Below are positions 17,340 to 26,613 of a stretch of 64,000 nt of DNA, one piece after another. Location of the stretch: positions 1 through 64,000 of the forward strand of contig JBILCU010000013.1 in the NCBI GenBank assembly GCA_044352985.1, given 5' to 3'. The position numbers were made by a program, and so were the translations under genes. Numbering within the stretch: position 1 is the first letter of the stretch; every line of letters starts with the position of its first letter. This DNA is from JADJDM01 sp044352985 (GTDB lineage Bacteria; Bacteroidota; Bacteroidia; B-17B0; Aurantibacillaceae). Below the pieces are notes generated by a model that saw nothing but the letters and a program-made list of their open reading frames with translations, was not told the origin of the DNA and did not search any database.

Positions 17340-18038
17340 TTAATGATTAAAATTGAAGTAGTAATTAGAAATATCGCAGTAGGCATATTGTGTTCCTTCA
17401 TATTTTTCTCCGTATGGAAAACATTTTTTTGCAGCATTTTTTAATAACGTTTCAGCAGACTGATAAAAGCCGGAATTATAGGCTGTGGCATAAAGTGTTA
17501 ATTTATCATTGATGTTTTTAAAGTTTATGTACTTAAAACGTTCATCACAAATGGCAATAAATGCATGCAAATAGTTTATTTGCCACTTGTAACTTTTTAA
17601 TCGGTTAACACGAATTTGTCTTTGTTCTTGTTCAGGAATTTCTTGATTTAAAAGCAGATTTTGATATACTACAGATAAGCTATCGTTTTTTAAAATCTCA
17701 TTTTCCACTGATTCAACAAAAGATGGCTTCATTTGAAATCTACCAATTGAAAAATCAGCAGCTTTATGGCCATAATTTACATAAACCAATTCAAGCGCTG
17801 TTGTTTCCATTATATCTTTAATTACTGAATAACGAAGTAACTCTGGAAATACAATTGCTGTAGAAAATAAAAATCCGTGTTTATAAACAAAACACGCGTT
17901 CTTAAAATCAGTACAATTATTTTTCACAAATTGTTTTGCATCTGCATAATCTTCCTGAAAAAGTATTTCATATTTATTTTGGTTTCCGGCTCTAAATCCG
18001 GTAAGCAATAAAATAATTATGATAGTTGTTACTCGCAT
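17340..18038 (-). CDS. Exported protein with lysozyme/transglycosylase-like motifs
   Basis: The 232-residue protein has an N-terminal signal peptide (MRVTTIIIILLLTGFRAG). The segment STAIVFPELLRYS supplies a candidate catalytic Glu66. The later SIGRFQMKPSF (97-107) resembles the GxGxFQM glycine-loop of lysozyme-fold transglycosylases, and LYATAYNSGF near residue 195 resembles the A-x-Y-N-x-G motif of family 1 lytic enzymes. Murein cleavage in the periplasm is therefore a plausible inference, not proven. The gene lies upstream of a lipoprotein gene and divergent from the SpoIIE phosphatase. Confidence 0.65.
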   Translation of the reverse strand: MRVTTIIIILLLTGFRAGNQNKYEILFQEDYADAKQFVKNNCTDFKNACFVYKHGFLFSTAIVFPELLRYSVIKDIMETTALELVYVNYGHKAADFSIGRFQMKPSFVESVENEILKNDSLSVVYQNLLLNQEIPEQEQRQIRVNRLKSYKWQINYLHAFIAICDERFKYINFKNINDKLTLYATAYNSGFYQSAETLLKNAAKKCFPYGEKYEGTQYAYCDISNYYFNFNH

Positions 18039-18128
18039 ACTTTAAATCTATAACGACTACTTGATTTAAACGTTACAATTTCTATTGATAAAACACATAA
18101 ATAATACCTTTACGTTTTTATTAAATGA

Positions 18129-20360
18129 ATGGTATTAAAAGAAAAAGCAATTACTTACATTTGTTTTAAACATTATAATACCGTGCGAATTTTTTATTTA
18201 ATAGCATTTTTTATCGCTTTCAATATTGGTGGTTTTGCTCAACAAGAAGATAAAAAACAAATTAAAGGAAACATTACTTTTTCAAGTGATGATATTGATA
18301 TAAATGTAGACCTTAATAAGCAGTTTATCATTAATGATTCCTTATGGAAATATACATTTATTGATAATGTAAAATTTTCCTCCATTGATTTAAATGAAAC
18401 ACAATTGAAAAGTGTTATTTTTCCTTTAGACTTAAATAGGATAGAAGAAATCAGTTTCAAAGGAATTGCATGGTTTAGAAATACAATTATAATAGATGCT
18501 TCACAAACAAATAAGGTTTTTGATTTAAATATAGAACAAACCGGAGCGTCTGAAATTTATATAGATGGTAAATTAATTCAAAAGTTTGGGAAAATTGCAA
18601 CTGATATCGATGGGGAAGAATTAAGAAATCCGGAAAATACTCCTATTCAAATTTCAATTAATTCTCCAGGCAAACATCTTATCGCAATTCGATATGGCAA
18701 CCTTTTTGGGCGTAAACATATGCGACATTTAAGTGATTTGCACAACTGGCTAAGTGTTTCTTTGGTTAAAGAAAAAACCTTTAGTGAAAAAATTGGCCAT
18801 AATATTGCGGAACGTACTAAATCTATATTGTTTGGAATTTTAATTGGATTTTTTTTACTGTTAAGTATTATCAATTTGATGTTCTATGTGTTTTACAGAA
18901 AGGAAAAGAGTAATCTTTACTTCTCTTTCTTTTCTTTTTTTATTATGCTTATTTGCTTATTTCCAATTTTAGTTAAAACTATTCCCAATCCGATTTTATA
19001 TTGTTGGGCCGATAATATTTATGTAATAATAACGGCGATTTCCAATATCTTTCTGATGTTGTTGATCTTTCATTTTACACATAAACAGTTACCAAAACGA
19101 TTCTATGTATATTTAATAATCAGCACTCTTTCCTTATTAATTTTATTTTACAGTTATACTATCGGATATAACGTTTCTACTCTTATTTATTTTATTATTT
19201 ACATTGATTTAATCATTCAGTTTATCAAACTACTATTTAAAAAATATGATGAAAAAAAGAAAAAAAGAAAGATAGCCCTTTGGATTTTGGGTGGATTAAT
19301 TGTAGTCGCTATTATTTCTCTATTCATTGAACCAAGCATTGCCATCATCATTTTAGTCTTACTACTTCTTGTTTTTATTTTACCCGCACTTGGGTTTATT
19401 TTTATAGTACCTGTTTTTATGATTGTTAAACAAGCTAAACGTTTTGCAACTTTAAATACAGAATTAGAGAAAAAATTAATTGAAGTACAATCACTTTCTG
19501 AAAAAACTATCGCTCAGGAAATTGAAAAAAAATTATTGCTCGAAAACCAAAATAAATTATTGGAAGAACAAGTAAAACAACGTACAATTGAGTTGTCTCA
19601 CAAAAATCAAGAAATTACTGATAGTATACAATACGCAAGTCGAATACAAAAAGCTTTGCTTGTAAATACATCAGACGTAGAGCAGGGTATAGTAAATCAA
19701 TTTATATTGTTTAAGCCTAAAGATATTGTTAGCGGCGATTTTTATTTTTATGCTACACACAAGCACTATGTTTTTTTAGCAGCCGCTGATTGTACCGGTC
19801 ATGGTGTTCCTGGGTCTTTAATGAGTATGATTGGTCATGAGAAATTAAAATTAGCAATAGCAAATTCAGATCAGCCTGGAGAAATATTAACTTATTTAAA
19901 TAATAGTATTAAAGACGCATTGAAACAAAATAATGAATTGGACGCTACTAGAGACGGAATGGATATCGCTTTAGTTCGTATTGATTTTTCGAAAAACGAA
20001 GTGGTTTATTCTGGGGCAAATCGACCGATTTGGTTGATAAGAAATATTAATACTGAAATTGAAGAAATAAAAGCTACTAAAAAAGCCATAGGTGGTTTTA
20101 CTGATACCAATCAATATTTTGAACAACATGTTATCTCATTAAATAATGACGATTCATTTTATCTATTCTCTGATGGATATGCCGATCAGTTTGGTAAAAA
20201 TGGAAAGAAATTAATGACCAAAAAGTTTAAAGAAATTCTACTTTCCATTTCTTCTTTAGGCATGAACGAACAAAAAAAATACCTCGATGATTTTATTGAA
20301 AATTGGAGATCTGGAATTGAACAAATTGATGATATACTAGTAATTGGTGTTAAACTATAA
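18129..20360 (+). CDS. Membrane-anchored SpoIIE-type PP2C phosphatase with 7TM-like sensor
   Basis: The 743-residue protein has an extracytoplasmic N-terminal beta-rich domain (about 45-235, with ASEIYIDGKLIQKFGKI, reminiscent of 7TMR-DISM or sugar-binding jelly rolls). A block of about seven helices follows (about 236-440), then a coiled coil (about 440-500). A linker of the form ITDSIQYASRIQKALL leads to a SpoIIE phosphatase domain with metal ligands Asp537 (SGDF) and Asp554 (ADCTGHGVPG). Such proteins dephosphorylate anti-anti-sigma-like partners in response to an external signal. The ATG at 18129 places 18 residues before the signal-like helix; GTG at 18183 (VRIFYLIAFF) would give a tighter signal peptide and may be the true start. 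Confidence 0.88.
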   Translation: MVLKEKAITYICFKHYNTVRIFYLIAFFIAFNIGGFAQQEDKKQIKGNITFSSDDIDINVDLNKQFIINDSLWKYTFIDNVKFSSIDLNETQLKSVIFPLDLNRIEEISFKGIAWFRNTIIIDASQTNKVFDLNIEQTGASEIYIDGKLIQKFGKIATDIDGEELRNPENTPIQISINSPGKHLIAIRYGNLFGRKHMRHLSDLHNWLSVSLVKEKTFSEKIGHNIAERTKSILFGILIGFFLLLSIINLMFYVFYRKEKSNLYFSFFSFFIMLICLFPILVKTIPNPILYCWADNIYVIITAISNIFLMLLIFHFTHKQLPKRFYVYLIISTLSLLILFYSYTIGYNVSTLIYFIIYIDLIIQFIKLLFKKYDEKKKKRKIALWILGGLIVVAIISLFIEPSIAIIILVLLLLVFILPALGFIFIVPVFMIVKQAKRFATLNTELEKKLIEVQSLSEKTIAQEIEKKLLLENQNKLLEEQVKQRTIELSHKNQEITDSIQYASRIQKALLVNTSDVEQGIVNQFILFKPKDIVSGDFYFYATHKHYVFLAAADCTGHGVPGSLMSMIGHEKLKLAIANSDQPGEILTYLNNSIKDALKQNNELDATRDGMDIALVRIDFSKNEVVYSGANRPIWLIRNINTEIEEIKATKKAIGGFTDTNQYFEQHVISLNNDDSFYLFSDGYADQFGKNGKKLMTKKFKEILLSISSLGMNEQKKYLDDFIENWRSGIEQIDDILVIGVKL

Positions 20361-20381
20361 GTGTATTTAAGCCTAATATTT

Positions 20382-21443
20382 TTAGTTATACGAGCTTCTA
20401 TAGTTTCTCCATTTTTCAATTAATTGCGACATGTCTTCAGGTATTTCACTATCGAATTTTATTTTTTCTCCGTTTCGGGGATGAGTAATTTCTAATGATT
20501 TGGCATGAAGTGCCTGCCTTGGGCAAACATCAAAACAATTTTCAACAAACTGTTTGTACTTTGCAAACGTAGTGCCCTTTACAATTCTATCGCCACCATA
20601 TTCATTATCATTAAATAACGGATGCCCCAAATGTTTCATGTGAACTCTTATTTGATGAGTTCTGCCTGTTTCAAGTTTACATTCAATTAAAGTAACATAA
20701 CCCAATCGTTCAAGAACTCTGTAATGTGTTATCGCAATTTTTCCATGTTCTTCGGTTTCAAAAACATCCATTACTTTTCTGTTTTTTAAGTTTCTACCAA
20801 CATAACTTGTAATAGTGCCTTCATCATTTTCAAAATCGCCCCAGGCCAATGCAACATATCTTCTGTCGAGATTGTGATGAAAAAAATCAGATGATAACCG
20901 CTGCATTGCTATATCAGTTTTGGCAACAATTAAAATACCTGATGTGTTTTTATCAATACGATGTAATAAACCTGGACGGGGAATTTCTTGGCCATTGATG
21001 AGTTGAGTTTTCTCTGCTAATTGTTTAATGTGATAGGCAAGGGCATTTACCAATGTGCCGCTGTAATGTCCGTATGATGGATGAACCACCATTCCTGGCT
21101 TTTTATTTACAACAACAATGTCATCATCTTCATATACAATAGTAATTGGAATGTCTTCAGGAATTAATTCGGTTTCTTTTGGTGGATGAGCATAAAAAAT
21201 GGTTATTACATCAAAAGGTTTGATTCTGTAATTTGATTTTACTGGTTTTTCATTCACCTTAACATTACCTAAATCTATTGCTTGTTGAACTTTATTACGG
21301 GTTGCATTTTGAATACGATTGACAATAAATTTATCAATTCGGATCATTATTTGCCCTTTATCTACAACGATTCTGTGATGTTCGTATAATTCCTGTTCAT
21401 CATCTTCATTAAAGTTATTTTCGGGAATTTGCTCTTTAGTCAT
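20382..21443 (-). CDS. rluD: RluA-family 23S rRNA pseudouridine synthase (RluD-like)
   Basis: The enzyme isomerises uridines in 23S rRNA. The 353-residue protein has an N-terminal S4 domain (about 33-80, IRIDKFIVNRI..ATRNKVQQAIDLGNVKVN) and a pseudouridine synthase domain with the catalytic Asp164 in LLHRIDKNTSG, plus GRTHQIRVHMKHLGHPLFND. The S4 plus catalytic layout is that of RluD (U1911/1915/1917 in Escherichia coli). Its start overlaps the 3' end of the upstream T9SS gene by 8 nt. The PASTA and RluD genes occur close together in several Bacteroidota, consistent with this order. Confidence 0.93.
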   Translation of the reverse strand: MTKEQIPENNFNEDDEQELYEHHRIVVDKGQIMIRIDKFIVNRIQNATRNKVQQAIDLGNVKVNEKPVKSNYRIKPFDVITIFYAHPPKETELIPEDIPITIVYEDDDIVVVNKKPGMVVHPSYGHYSGTLVNALAYHIKQLAEKTQLINGQEIPRPGLLHRIDKNTSGILIVAKTDIAMQRLSSDFFHHNLDRRYVALAWGDFENDEGTITSYVGRNLKNRKVMDVFETEEHGKIAITHYRVLERLGYVTLIECKLETGRTHQIRVHMKHLGHPLFNDNEYGGDRIVKGTTFAKYKQFVENCFDVCPRQALHAKSLEITHPRNGEKIKFDSEIPEDMSQLIEKWRNYRSSYN

Positions 21444-23370
21444 TTCTGTTAATGATTAGTTTTTGTACATCGAGCAATTGAGTGTTGGAATATATTTTAA
21501 GAAAATAAAAACCATTATTTAATGCGGAAATATTGAATTGATTAAGTAAGTTAGATTTTGAATCAAAAACACGTTTGCCTGAAGCATCAAGAATTTCAAT
21601 TGCGGAAATATGATGTGTAGTGCTTACGTTGATAATATGATTTGCAGGATTTGGAAAAATTTTAATCTGATTTTTAGCAACCGAATTGTTTTTTATTCCA
21701 ATCGCACTTGCTGAATCTCCGAATATAGGCCTTAACATTAATGAGCCTTTGAATGAAGAATTTGCCCAAAAGCCATTGGTATTATAAAATAATTTTGTTT
21801 GTGTATTCGTGTTTTGGTCAAATCCGATATTTAGTGTTTGTTGATCATCTTGTTTTAAACCTACATAACATATTCCGTTATTAAGTGCCAAAGGATAATT
21901 GAGATAATATCTTGCAAAAAAATTATTTCCCCAGGAGTAAAAAATGGGTTGACGATTCATACTGTTTCCATCATCGTAAATTAAAGTTCCAGGCGAACCT
22001 CCTCCATCGTTCCAAACACGTAAACCAAATAATAAGTTAGAAATTGCATTGATGTTACTAACCGGATTAAAAAAGAGATCAATTGCTCTTAATGTATCTG
22101 GTTGGAACAATTGAAACTGAACTGCTGTTTCTGCGCCGTAGGTTCCTTGTAAACCCCATGCTAATTCAGCGCTACCATCATCGTAAGAAAAATAGTTATT
22201 GAACTTTTGTTTAAATACCAATGTGTCGTTTGTTTTGTTTCGGTCTCCTGCAGAAGTTCGCATGTAATGTTTTATCAAATAGGTCACACTATCAGTTAAT
22301 ACATTGCCATTGTTAAATGAAAAACTAGCAACATCTGGGCTAACGGTTGAGTTTAAGAAATCAACGATATCAGGGTTGTTCACATAACCTGTTGCAAAAA
22401 ATGGTTGTGCATTATCCGAACCTGTTGTGTCGTATAAAGAAACAGAAGAGTTGTAATCACTGATTTTTATGAAACTGGTAAAGTTGGTAGCATATTGATC
22501 GTTGTTTCTAATTTTAAGATATGAATGTTCTGACATTTGATTGGCTCCGATATAATGATTGTAAGGGATAGAAGTGTAATCTTTTAAAAGAGATTGACCT
22601 GGATAAACATAGCTTAAATCATTAAAAGAAGTGTCAGCAATTGTTCGATCTCTGCCTAGATAAATATTATCTATGTGCCAATGATTAACATTGCCCGAAC
22701 CTGTGTTTTTATTTCTAAATCTAAATCTAAATTGTTTTTTAAAATAATCAGGATTGGTAATAGGAATCATAACCTTTGTAAACAAAGTGTCTTTAGCTGA
22801 ATTACCGCTGCGGGATAAATTCAAAATATTAATCCACGAGCCAGATGTAGGATTATAAAAATCAAGTGAAAGGGTATGTGTGTTTAAAGGCGTGTGTCCA
22901 AAACCTTTGGGTTGGTAATAAAAACTAAAATAAACACTATCTAAAGGTGTTATTGCAACGGGCGGAAAGGTGATTGAGTCTAATCGGATAAATTTGGAAG
23001 TTAACGTGTCTGCATTACCTGCCCCGCTATTTACAAGTGGTCGGTATGGGTAGCCATTCGATTTTAAACCATCAAAAGTTGCAACACCAATTGTTGGTGG
23101 GTTTTTTCCAAATGTTCTGTTTATAAAAACATCTTCCGAATTCAACCATTTTGAGGTGTCAGGAAAAGAAGTGTCACTCGAAAAATCCTCCAAAAAAGGT
23201 ATTTCAATGGTGTCATTACTTATTGTATTAAATTGAAACTCGAGTTTAGTTAGAGACGAGTTTTCAATTAATAAAGGATTTATAGAAAGAGGCAATAAAG
23301 TATCTTTTTGTGCACGGCAAATAAAATTTCCGAAAATGAGAACGAGAAATAAAATAAAACTATTCTTCAT
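21436..23370 (-). CDS. T9SS type A sorting domain-containing secreted protein
   Basis: Start is taken at the ATG ending at 23370 (MKNSFILFLVLIFGNFICRAQ), which gives a standard signal peptide and an 11-nt overlap with the PASTA gene; longer frames upstream lie inside that gene. The 644-residue product has a jelly-roll-like region near residues 55-250 (SVYFSFYYQPKGFG, HWHIDNIYLGRD) and a beta-rich middle. It ends in a Por-secretion C-terminal domain (IKIFPNPANHIINVSTT to LIINRND). It is secreted through the type IX machinery; no enzymatic motif is recognised. Position between PASTA and rluD genes suggests nothing firm about its job. Confidence 0.85.
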   Translation of the reverse strand: MKNSFILFLVLIFGNFICRAQKDTLLPLSINPLLIENSSLTKLEFQFNTISNDTIEIPFLEDFSSDTSFPDTSKWLNSEDVFINRTFGKNPPTIGVATFDGLKSNGYPYRPLVNSGAGNADTLTSKFIRLDSITFPPVAITPLDSVYFSFYYQPKGFGHTPLNTHTLSLDFYNPTSGSWINILNLSRSGNSAKDTLFTKVMIPITNPDYFKKQFRFRFRNKNTGSGNVNHWHIDNIYLGRDRTIADTSFNDLSYVYPGQSLLKDYTSIPYNHYIGANQMSEHSYLKIRNNDQYATNFTSFIKISDYNSSVSLYDTTGSDNAQPFFATGYVNNPDIVDFLNSTVSPDVASFSFNNGNVLTDSVTYLIKHYMRTSAGDRNKTNDTLVFKQKFNNYFSYDDGSAELAWGLQGTYGAETAVQFQLFQPDTLRAIDLFFNPVSNINAISNLLFGLRVWNDGGGSPGTLIYDDGNSMNRQPIFYSWGNNFFARYYLNYPLALNNGICYVGLKQDDQQTLNIGFDQNTNTQTKLFYNTNGFWANSSFKGSLMLRPIFGDSASAIGIKNNSVAKNQIKIFPNPANHIINVSTTHHISAIEILDASGKRVFDSKSNLLNQFNISALNNGFYFLKIYSNTQLLDVQKLIINRND

Positions 23371-24187
23371 CATCACTTGTTTTTTCTTTCTGTTCATTTT
23401 TTTGTTCGGTAAGTTTTGAAGCATCTGTTGTAATGTAAACATCTATGCTTGTTCCAACTGAAACTTCTGTTGAAGAACTGCTCGTTGGAATTTGTTTATA
23501 AATAAATGCGCTACAAGTATCTGAAATTTTTGAATCAGCTATGATTGCTCCGATTTTTAATCCGGATGATAAAAGTTTTGATTTGCCATCGCAAAATCTA
23601 TTGCCTATAATATTTACAATAGTAACTTTTTCATTATTGTCTTGTCCTTTTCCAATTACAAGGTCAATCTGAGTTCCTTTTTTAATAGATGCACCGGGTT
23701 CAATAAGATTTCCTTCACTAAGTTGTTTTAATATACAGTTTGTACAAGGATCATTTATGTATTTTATTGAGCCTAATTTTAATCCATAACTTTCTATCAT
23801 TGAAATAGCCTGGCGTAAAGATCTATCTATTAGTTTAGGCATTATTATTTGTGGAGGCACTAACGATGTTACATATAGATAAATAGTTCGGTTGTTTTTT
23901 ACTTTTCCATTTGGCTGTGGGTCCTGATCAAATACAATTCCAGGCTTTTCATCGGGTTTGTAAATCGAATCAATGATTTTGTAATTAACGTCTTTATCTT
24001 CAATAAAATTATCCAGTTTTACAATTTCTTGGCCTTTAAAATCTGGTACTGCAACCTCCTCATTATGGTCAGTATATAAATTCATGATTTGAAAAAACAA
24101 CCATAAAAAAATAATTGCACTTAGTGAAGCAAGAAAGCCATGAAGCCAGAATTTTTTTGTTTTTATAAAATCAATGAGTTTTTTCAT
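23360..24187 (-). CDS. PASTA-domain membrane protein
   Basis: The 275-residue protein has a short cytoplasmic start, one transmembrane helix (about 13-35, FWLHGFLASLSAIIFLWLFF) and three periplasmic PASTA-like repeats (about 45-110, 115-180 and 185-255; for example VAVPDFKGQEIVKLDNFIED and IIMPKLIDRSLRQAISMIES). An acidic tail ends in DDEE. PASTA domains bind peptidoglycan stem peptides or beta-lactams. There is no kinase or transpeptidase domain, unlike PknB or PBP2x. It lies 47 nt downstream of PBP1A on the same strand, so a regulatory or scaffold role in murein synthesis is plausible. Confidence 0.87.
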   Translation of the reverse strand: MKKLIDFIKTKKFWLHGFLASLSAIIFLWLFFQIMNLYTDHNEEVAVPDFKGQEIVKLDNFIEDKDVNYKIIDSIYKPDEKPGIVFDQDPQPNGKVKNNRTIYLYVTSLVPPQIIMPKLIDRSLRQAISMIESYGLKLGSIKYINDPCTNCILKQLSEGNLIEPGASIKKGTQIDLVIGKGQDNNEKVTIVNIIGNRFCDGKSKLLSSGLKIGAIIADSKISDTCSAFIYKQIPTSSSSTEVSVGTSIDVYITTDASKLTEQKNEQKEKTSDDEE

Positions 24188-24234
24188 TTTTTCATTTTTG
24201 TAGGTAAACCGTTTTAAATTAATGTACTATGTGT

Positions 24235-26532
24235 TTACATATCAAAAGGATCTTTATCGATTGTGCTTTCATCGAACACCTCTTTTGTTTCGTCATCATA
24301 TTTAGAACAATCTAACTCTATTTCGGTCATTTTTTCTGGTTTATAAAAATCTCCTTTTTTTGTTTTTATGGTTTTATCTGCGTACACTTTTTGGAAAAAT
24401 TTTCCCCAAATAGGTAAAGCCATACTTGCACCCTGACCTTCGGCTGTTGAATTAAAATGTACACTTCTGTCTTCGCCGCCTACCCAGCAACCTGCAACCA
24501 AATCAGGGGTTAAACCCATAAACCATCCATCCGAATTGTTTTGAGTTGTACCAGTTTTACCTGCAATTGGGTTTGTTAATTTATATTTTCCTCTCAAACG
24601 AGATCCTGTTCCAAACTGTACAACACCTTGCATCAATTGAGTCATTACATACGCTTTTTCTTCACTCATAACTTCCTCAGATTTAGGAATAAATTCTTCA
24701 AGTACTTTTCCGTTTCTGTCTTCAATTCTTGTAACAAAAGTTGGCTCCATCCATTGGCCCCTGTTAGCGAATGTGTTGTTAGCTCCCACCATTTCAAATA
24801 CCGAAATATCAGCTGATCCCAAGCAAATGGAAGGAACAGGATCAATTTCAGCAGTGATTCCCATTTTTTTAATAAGATTTATTACGGCTTCTGGGCCATA
24901 GCGCTTCATAAGTGCTGCAGTTACATAATTTACAGAAAGTGCCAATGCTTTTTTAAGTGTTATGTTTACACCTGTACCCTTACTTCCATCCGAATTATCT
25001 GGACACCAGTCCGGCTGCCCTTCACCTAAACTAATACATGTTCTCACATTAGGTAATCTTTCGCATGGTGAAGATCCTTCTTGAATAGCTAATGCATATA
25101 CAAACGGTTTAAATGTAGAGCCCACCTGTCTTCTTGCATTTTTGTTTACGTGGTCGTATTTAAAGTGCTTGTGATTTATACCCCCAACCCATGCTTTGAT
25201 GTAACCCGTTTCTGGTTCGAGTGCCATAAATCCTGTTTGTAAAAATCCTTTGTAATAACGTATTGAATCCCAGGGTGAAATTAATGTGTCTATTTCTCCT
25301 TTATTACTGTATATCGTCATGTTAATTGGTGTTTTAAACACTTTAATGATTTCTTCCTGTGAAAGCCCGTCTTCCTTTAAATTTCTCCACCTGTCGCTTC
25401 GTTTCATTGCGGAAGTTAGTATGGTATTTATTTCTTCTTTTGTAACATTCCAGGCAAAAGGTGCATTTTTTTTGCGCTTACAATCTTTAATAAATAAATC
25501 TTGTAATGCATGTATGTGTTCATCAACTGCTTCTTCAGCATATTGTTGCATGCGAGAGTCGATGGTAGTATAAATTTTTAAACCATCTTGATAAATGTTA
25601 TAAGGTTTTTCTGTTTCAGGATTAATGTGATTTTTACACCATTCTTTTAAAAATGTACTGCGTAAATGTTCTCTAAAATAAGGAGCTAAACCTTCGTTAT
25701 GGCTTTCAGCAACAAAGTGAAGAGTGATAGGAGTTACTTTTAATGAATCAAAAACTTGCTGGGAAATATAATTGTATTTCAACATTTGACTTAGAACTAC
25801 ATTTCTTCTTAGTTGGCTGGCCTCTTTACGTTTTGGATTAACCGGATTAAATAAGGAAGGATTTTTTGCCATCCCAACAAGCATAGCACACTCTTCTAGT
25901 TTTAATTTATCAGGAGTTGTATTAAAATAAATTTGCGCTGCAGATTTGATTCCTACTGCCTGATTTAAAAAATCAAACTTGTTGAGGTACATGGCAAGTA
26001 TTTCATTTTTTGTGTAAAGTTTTTCGAGTTTAATGGCAATAACCCACTCTTTGAATTTTCGAAAAAAAAACTGAAACTTATTCATTTTTTCTCGTGGGAA
26101 CTGCATCTTCGCAAGCTGCTGAGTTATGGTGCTTCCGCCACCGCTACTTGAGTTACCAATCAATACACCGGTAAATGACCGAAATAATGCTTTTAGATCA
26201 ACGCCGCTGTGTTCTTTAAATCTAACATCTTCAGTTGCAATGAGTGCGTTTACTAAATTTGGATTTAATTCTTCATAGTTTACATTAATTCTGTTTTCTC
26301 TGTAAAATTTACCTAAAATCTTTCCATCGCTACTGTAAATTGCTGTAGCCAAATTACTTTTAGGATTTTGTAATTCTTCTACATCTGGAAGATCTCCAAA
26401 AACATTAAGTACAGTTAATAAAAAAATAAGCAATAAAGCAAAAACAGGTGCGAAAACAAATATCCATAATCGGATAATGTAATTTTTATTTTCCGATTTT
26501 TTGGATGTTGAATTTAGTTCGTCATTCGTCAT
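24235..26532 (-). CDS. Bifunctional penicillin-binding protein 1A
   Basis: This class A PBP polymerises lipid II and cross-links the strands in the periplasm. The 765-residue protein has a cytoplasmic tail, one transmembrane helix (about 22-45) and a GT51 domain with catalytic Glu101 in ATEDVRFKEHSG and GGSTITQQLAK. The transpeptidase domain has the SxxK nucleophile Ser472/Lys475 (GSTFKP), SVN (533-535) and KTGTT (659-663). All catalytic motifs are intact. The C-terminus is short and acidic. It heads a leftward group with the PASTA, T9SS and RluD genes. A -7-like box sits only four bases before its ATG. Confidence 0.95.
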   Translation of the reverse strand: MTNDELNSTSKKSENKNYIIRLWIFVFAPVFALLLIFLLTVLNVFGDLPDVEELQNPKSNLATAIYSSDGKILGKFYRENRINVNYEELNPNLVNALIATEDVRFKEHSGVDLKALFRSFTGVLIGNSSSGGGSTITQQLAKMQFPREKMNKFQFFFRKFKEWVIAIKLEKLYTKNEILAMYLNKFDFLNQAVGIKSAAQIYFNTTPDKLKLEECAMLVGMAKNPSLFNPVNPKRKEASQLRRNVVLSQMLKYNYISQQVFDSLKVTPITLHFVAESHNEGLAPYFREHLRSTFLKEWCKNHINPETEKPYNIYQDGLKIYTTIDSRMQQYAEEAVDEHIHALQDLFIKDCKRKKNAPFAWNVTKEEINTILTSAMKRSDRWRNLKEDGLSQEEIIKVFKTPINMTIYSNKGEIDTLISPWDSIRYYKGFLQTGFMALEPETGYIKAWVGGINHKHFKYDHVNKNARRQVGSTFKPFVYALAIQEGSSPCERLPNVRTCISLGEGQPDWCPDNSDGSKGTGVNITLKKALALSVNYVTAALMKRYGPEAVINLIKKMGITAEIDPVPSICLGSADISVFEMVGANNTFANRGQWMEPTFVTRIEDRNGKVLEEFIPKSEEVMSEEKAYVMTQLMQGVVQFGTGSRLRGKYKLTNPIAGKTGTTQNNSDGWFMGLTPDLVAGCWVGGEDRSVHFNSTAEGQGASMALPIWGKFFQKVYADKTIKTKKGDFYKPEKMTEIELDCSKYDDETKEVFDESTIDKDPFDM

Positions 26533-26536
26533 GCTA

Positions 26537-26544
26537 CGAAATTA
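26537..26544 (-). promoter_or_regulatory. -7-like box directly before the PBP1A start
   Basis: Minus strand 26544 to 26537 reads TAATTTCG, one mismatch from TAnnTTTG, and is separated from the ATG at 26532 by TAGC. This would place the transcription start at or next to the start codon. Confidence 0.35.
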
Positions 26545-26613
26545 GGAAATACCTTTTAATAAAAGTCTTAAAACAGCTATAAAATTAGTATTTTAGTGCA
26601 CTAAATTTTTTAA

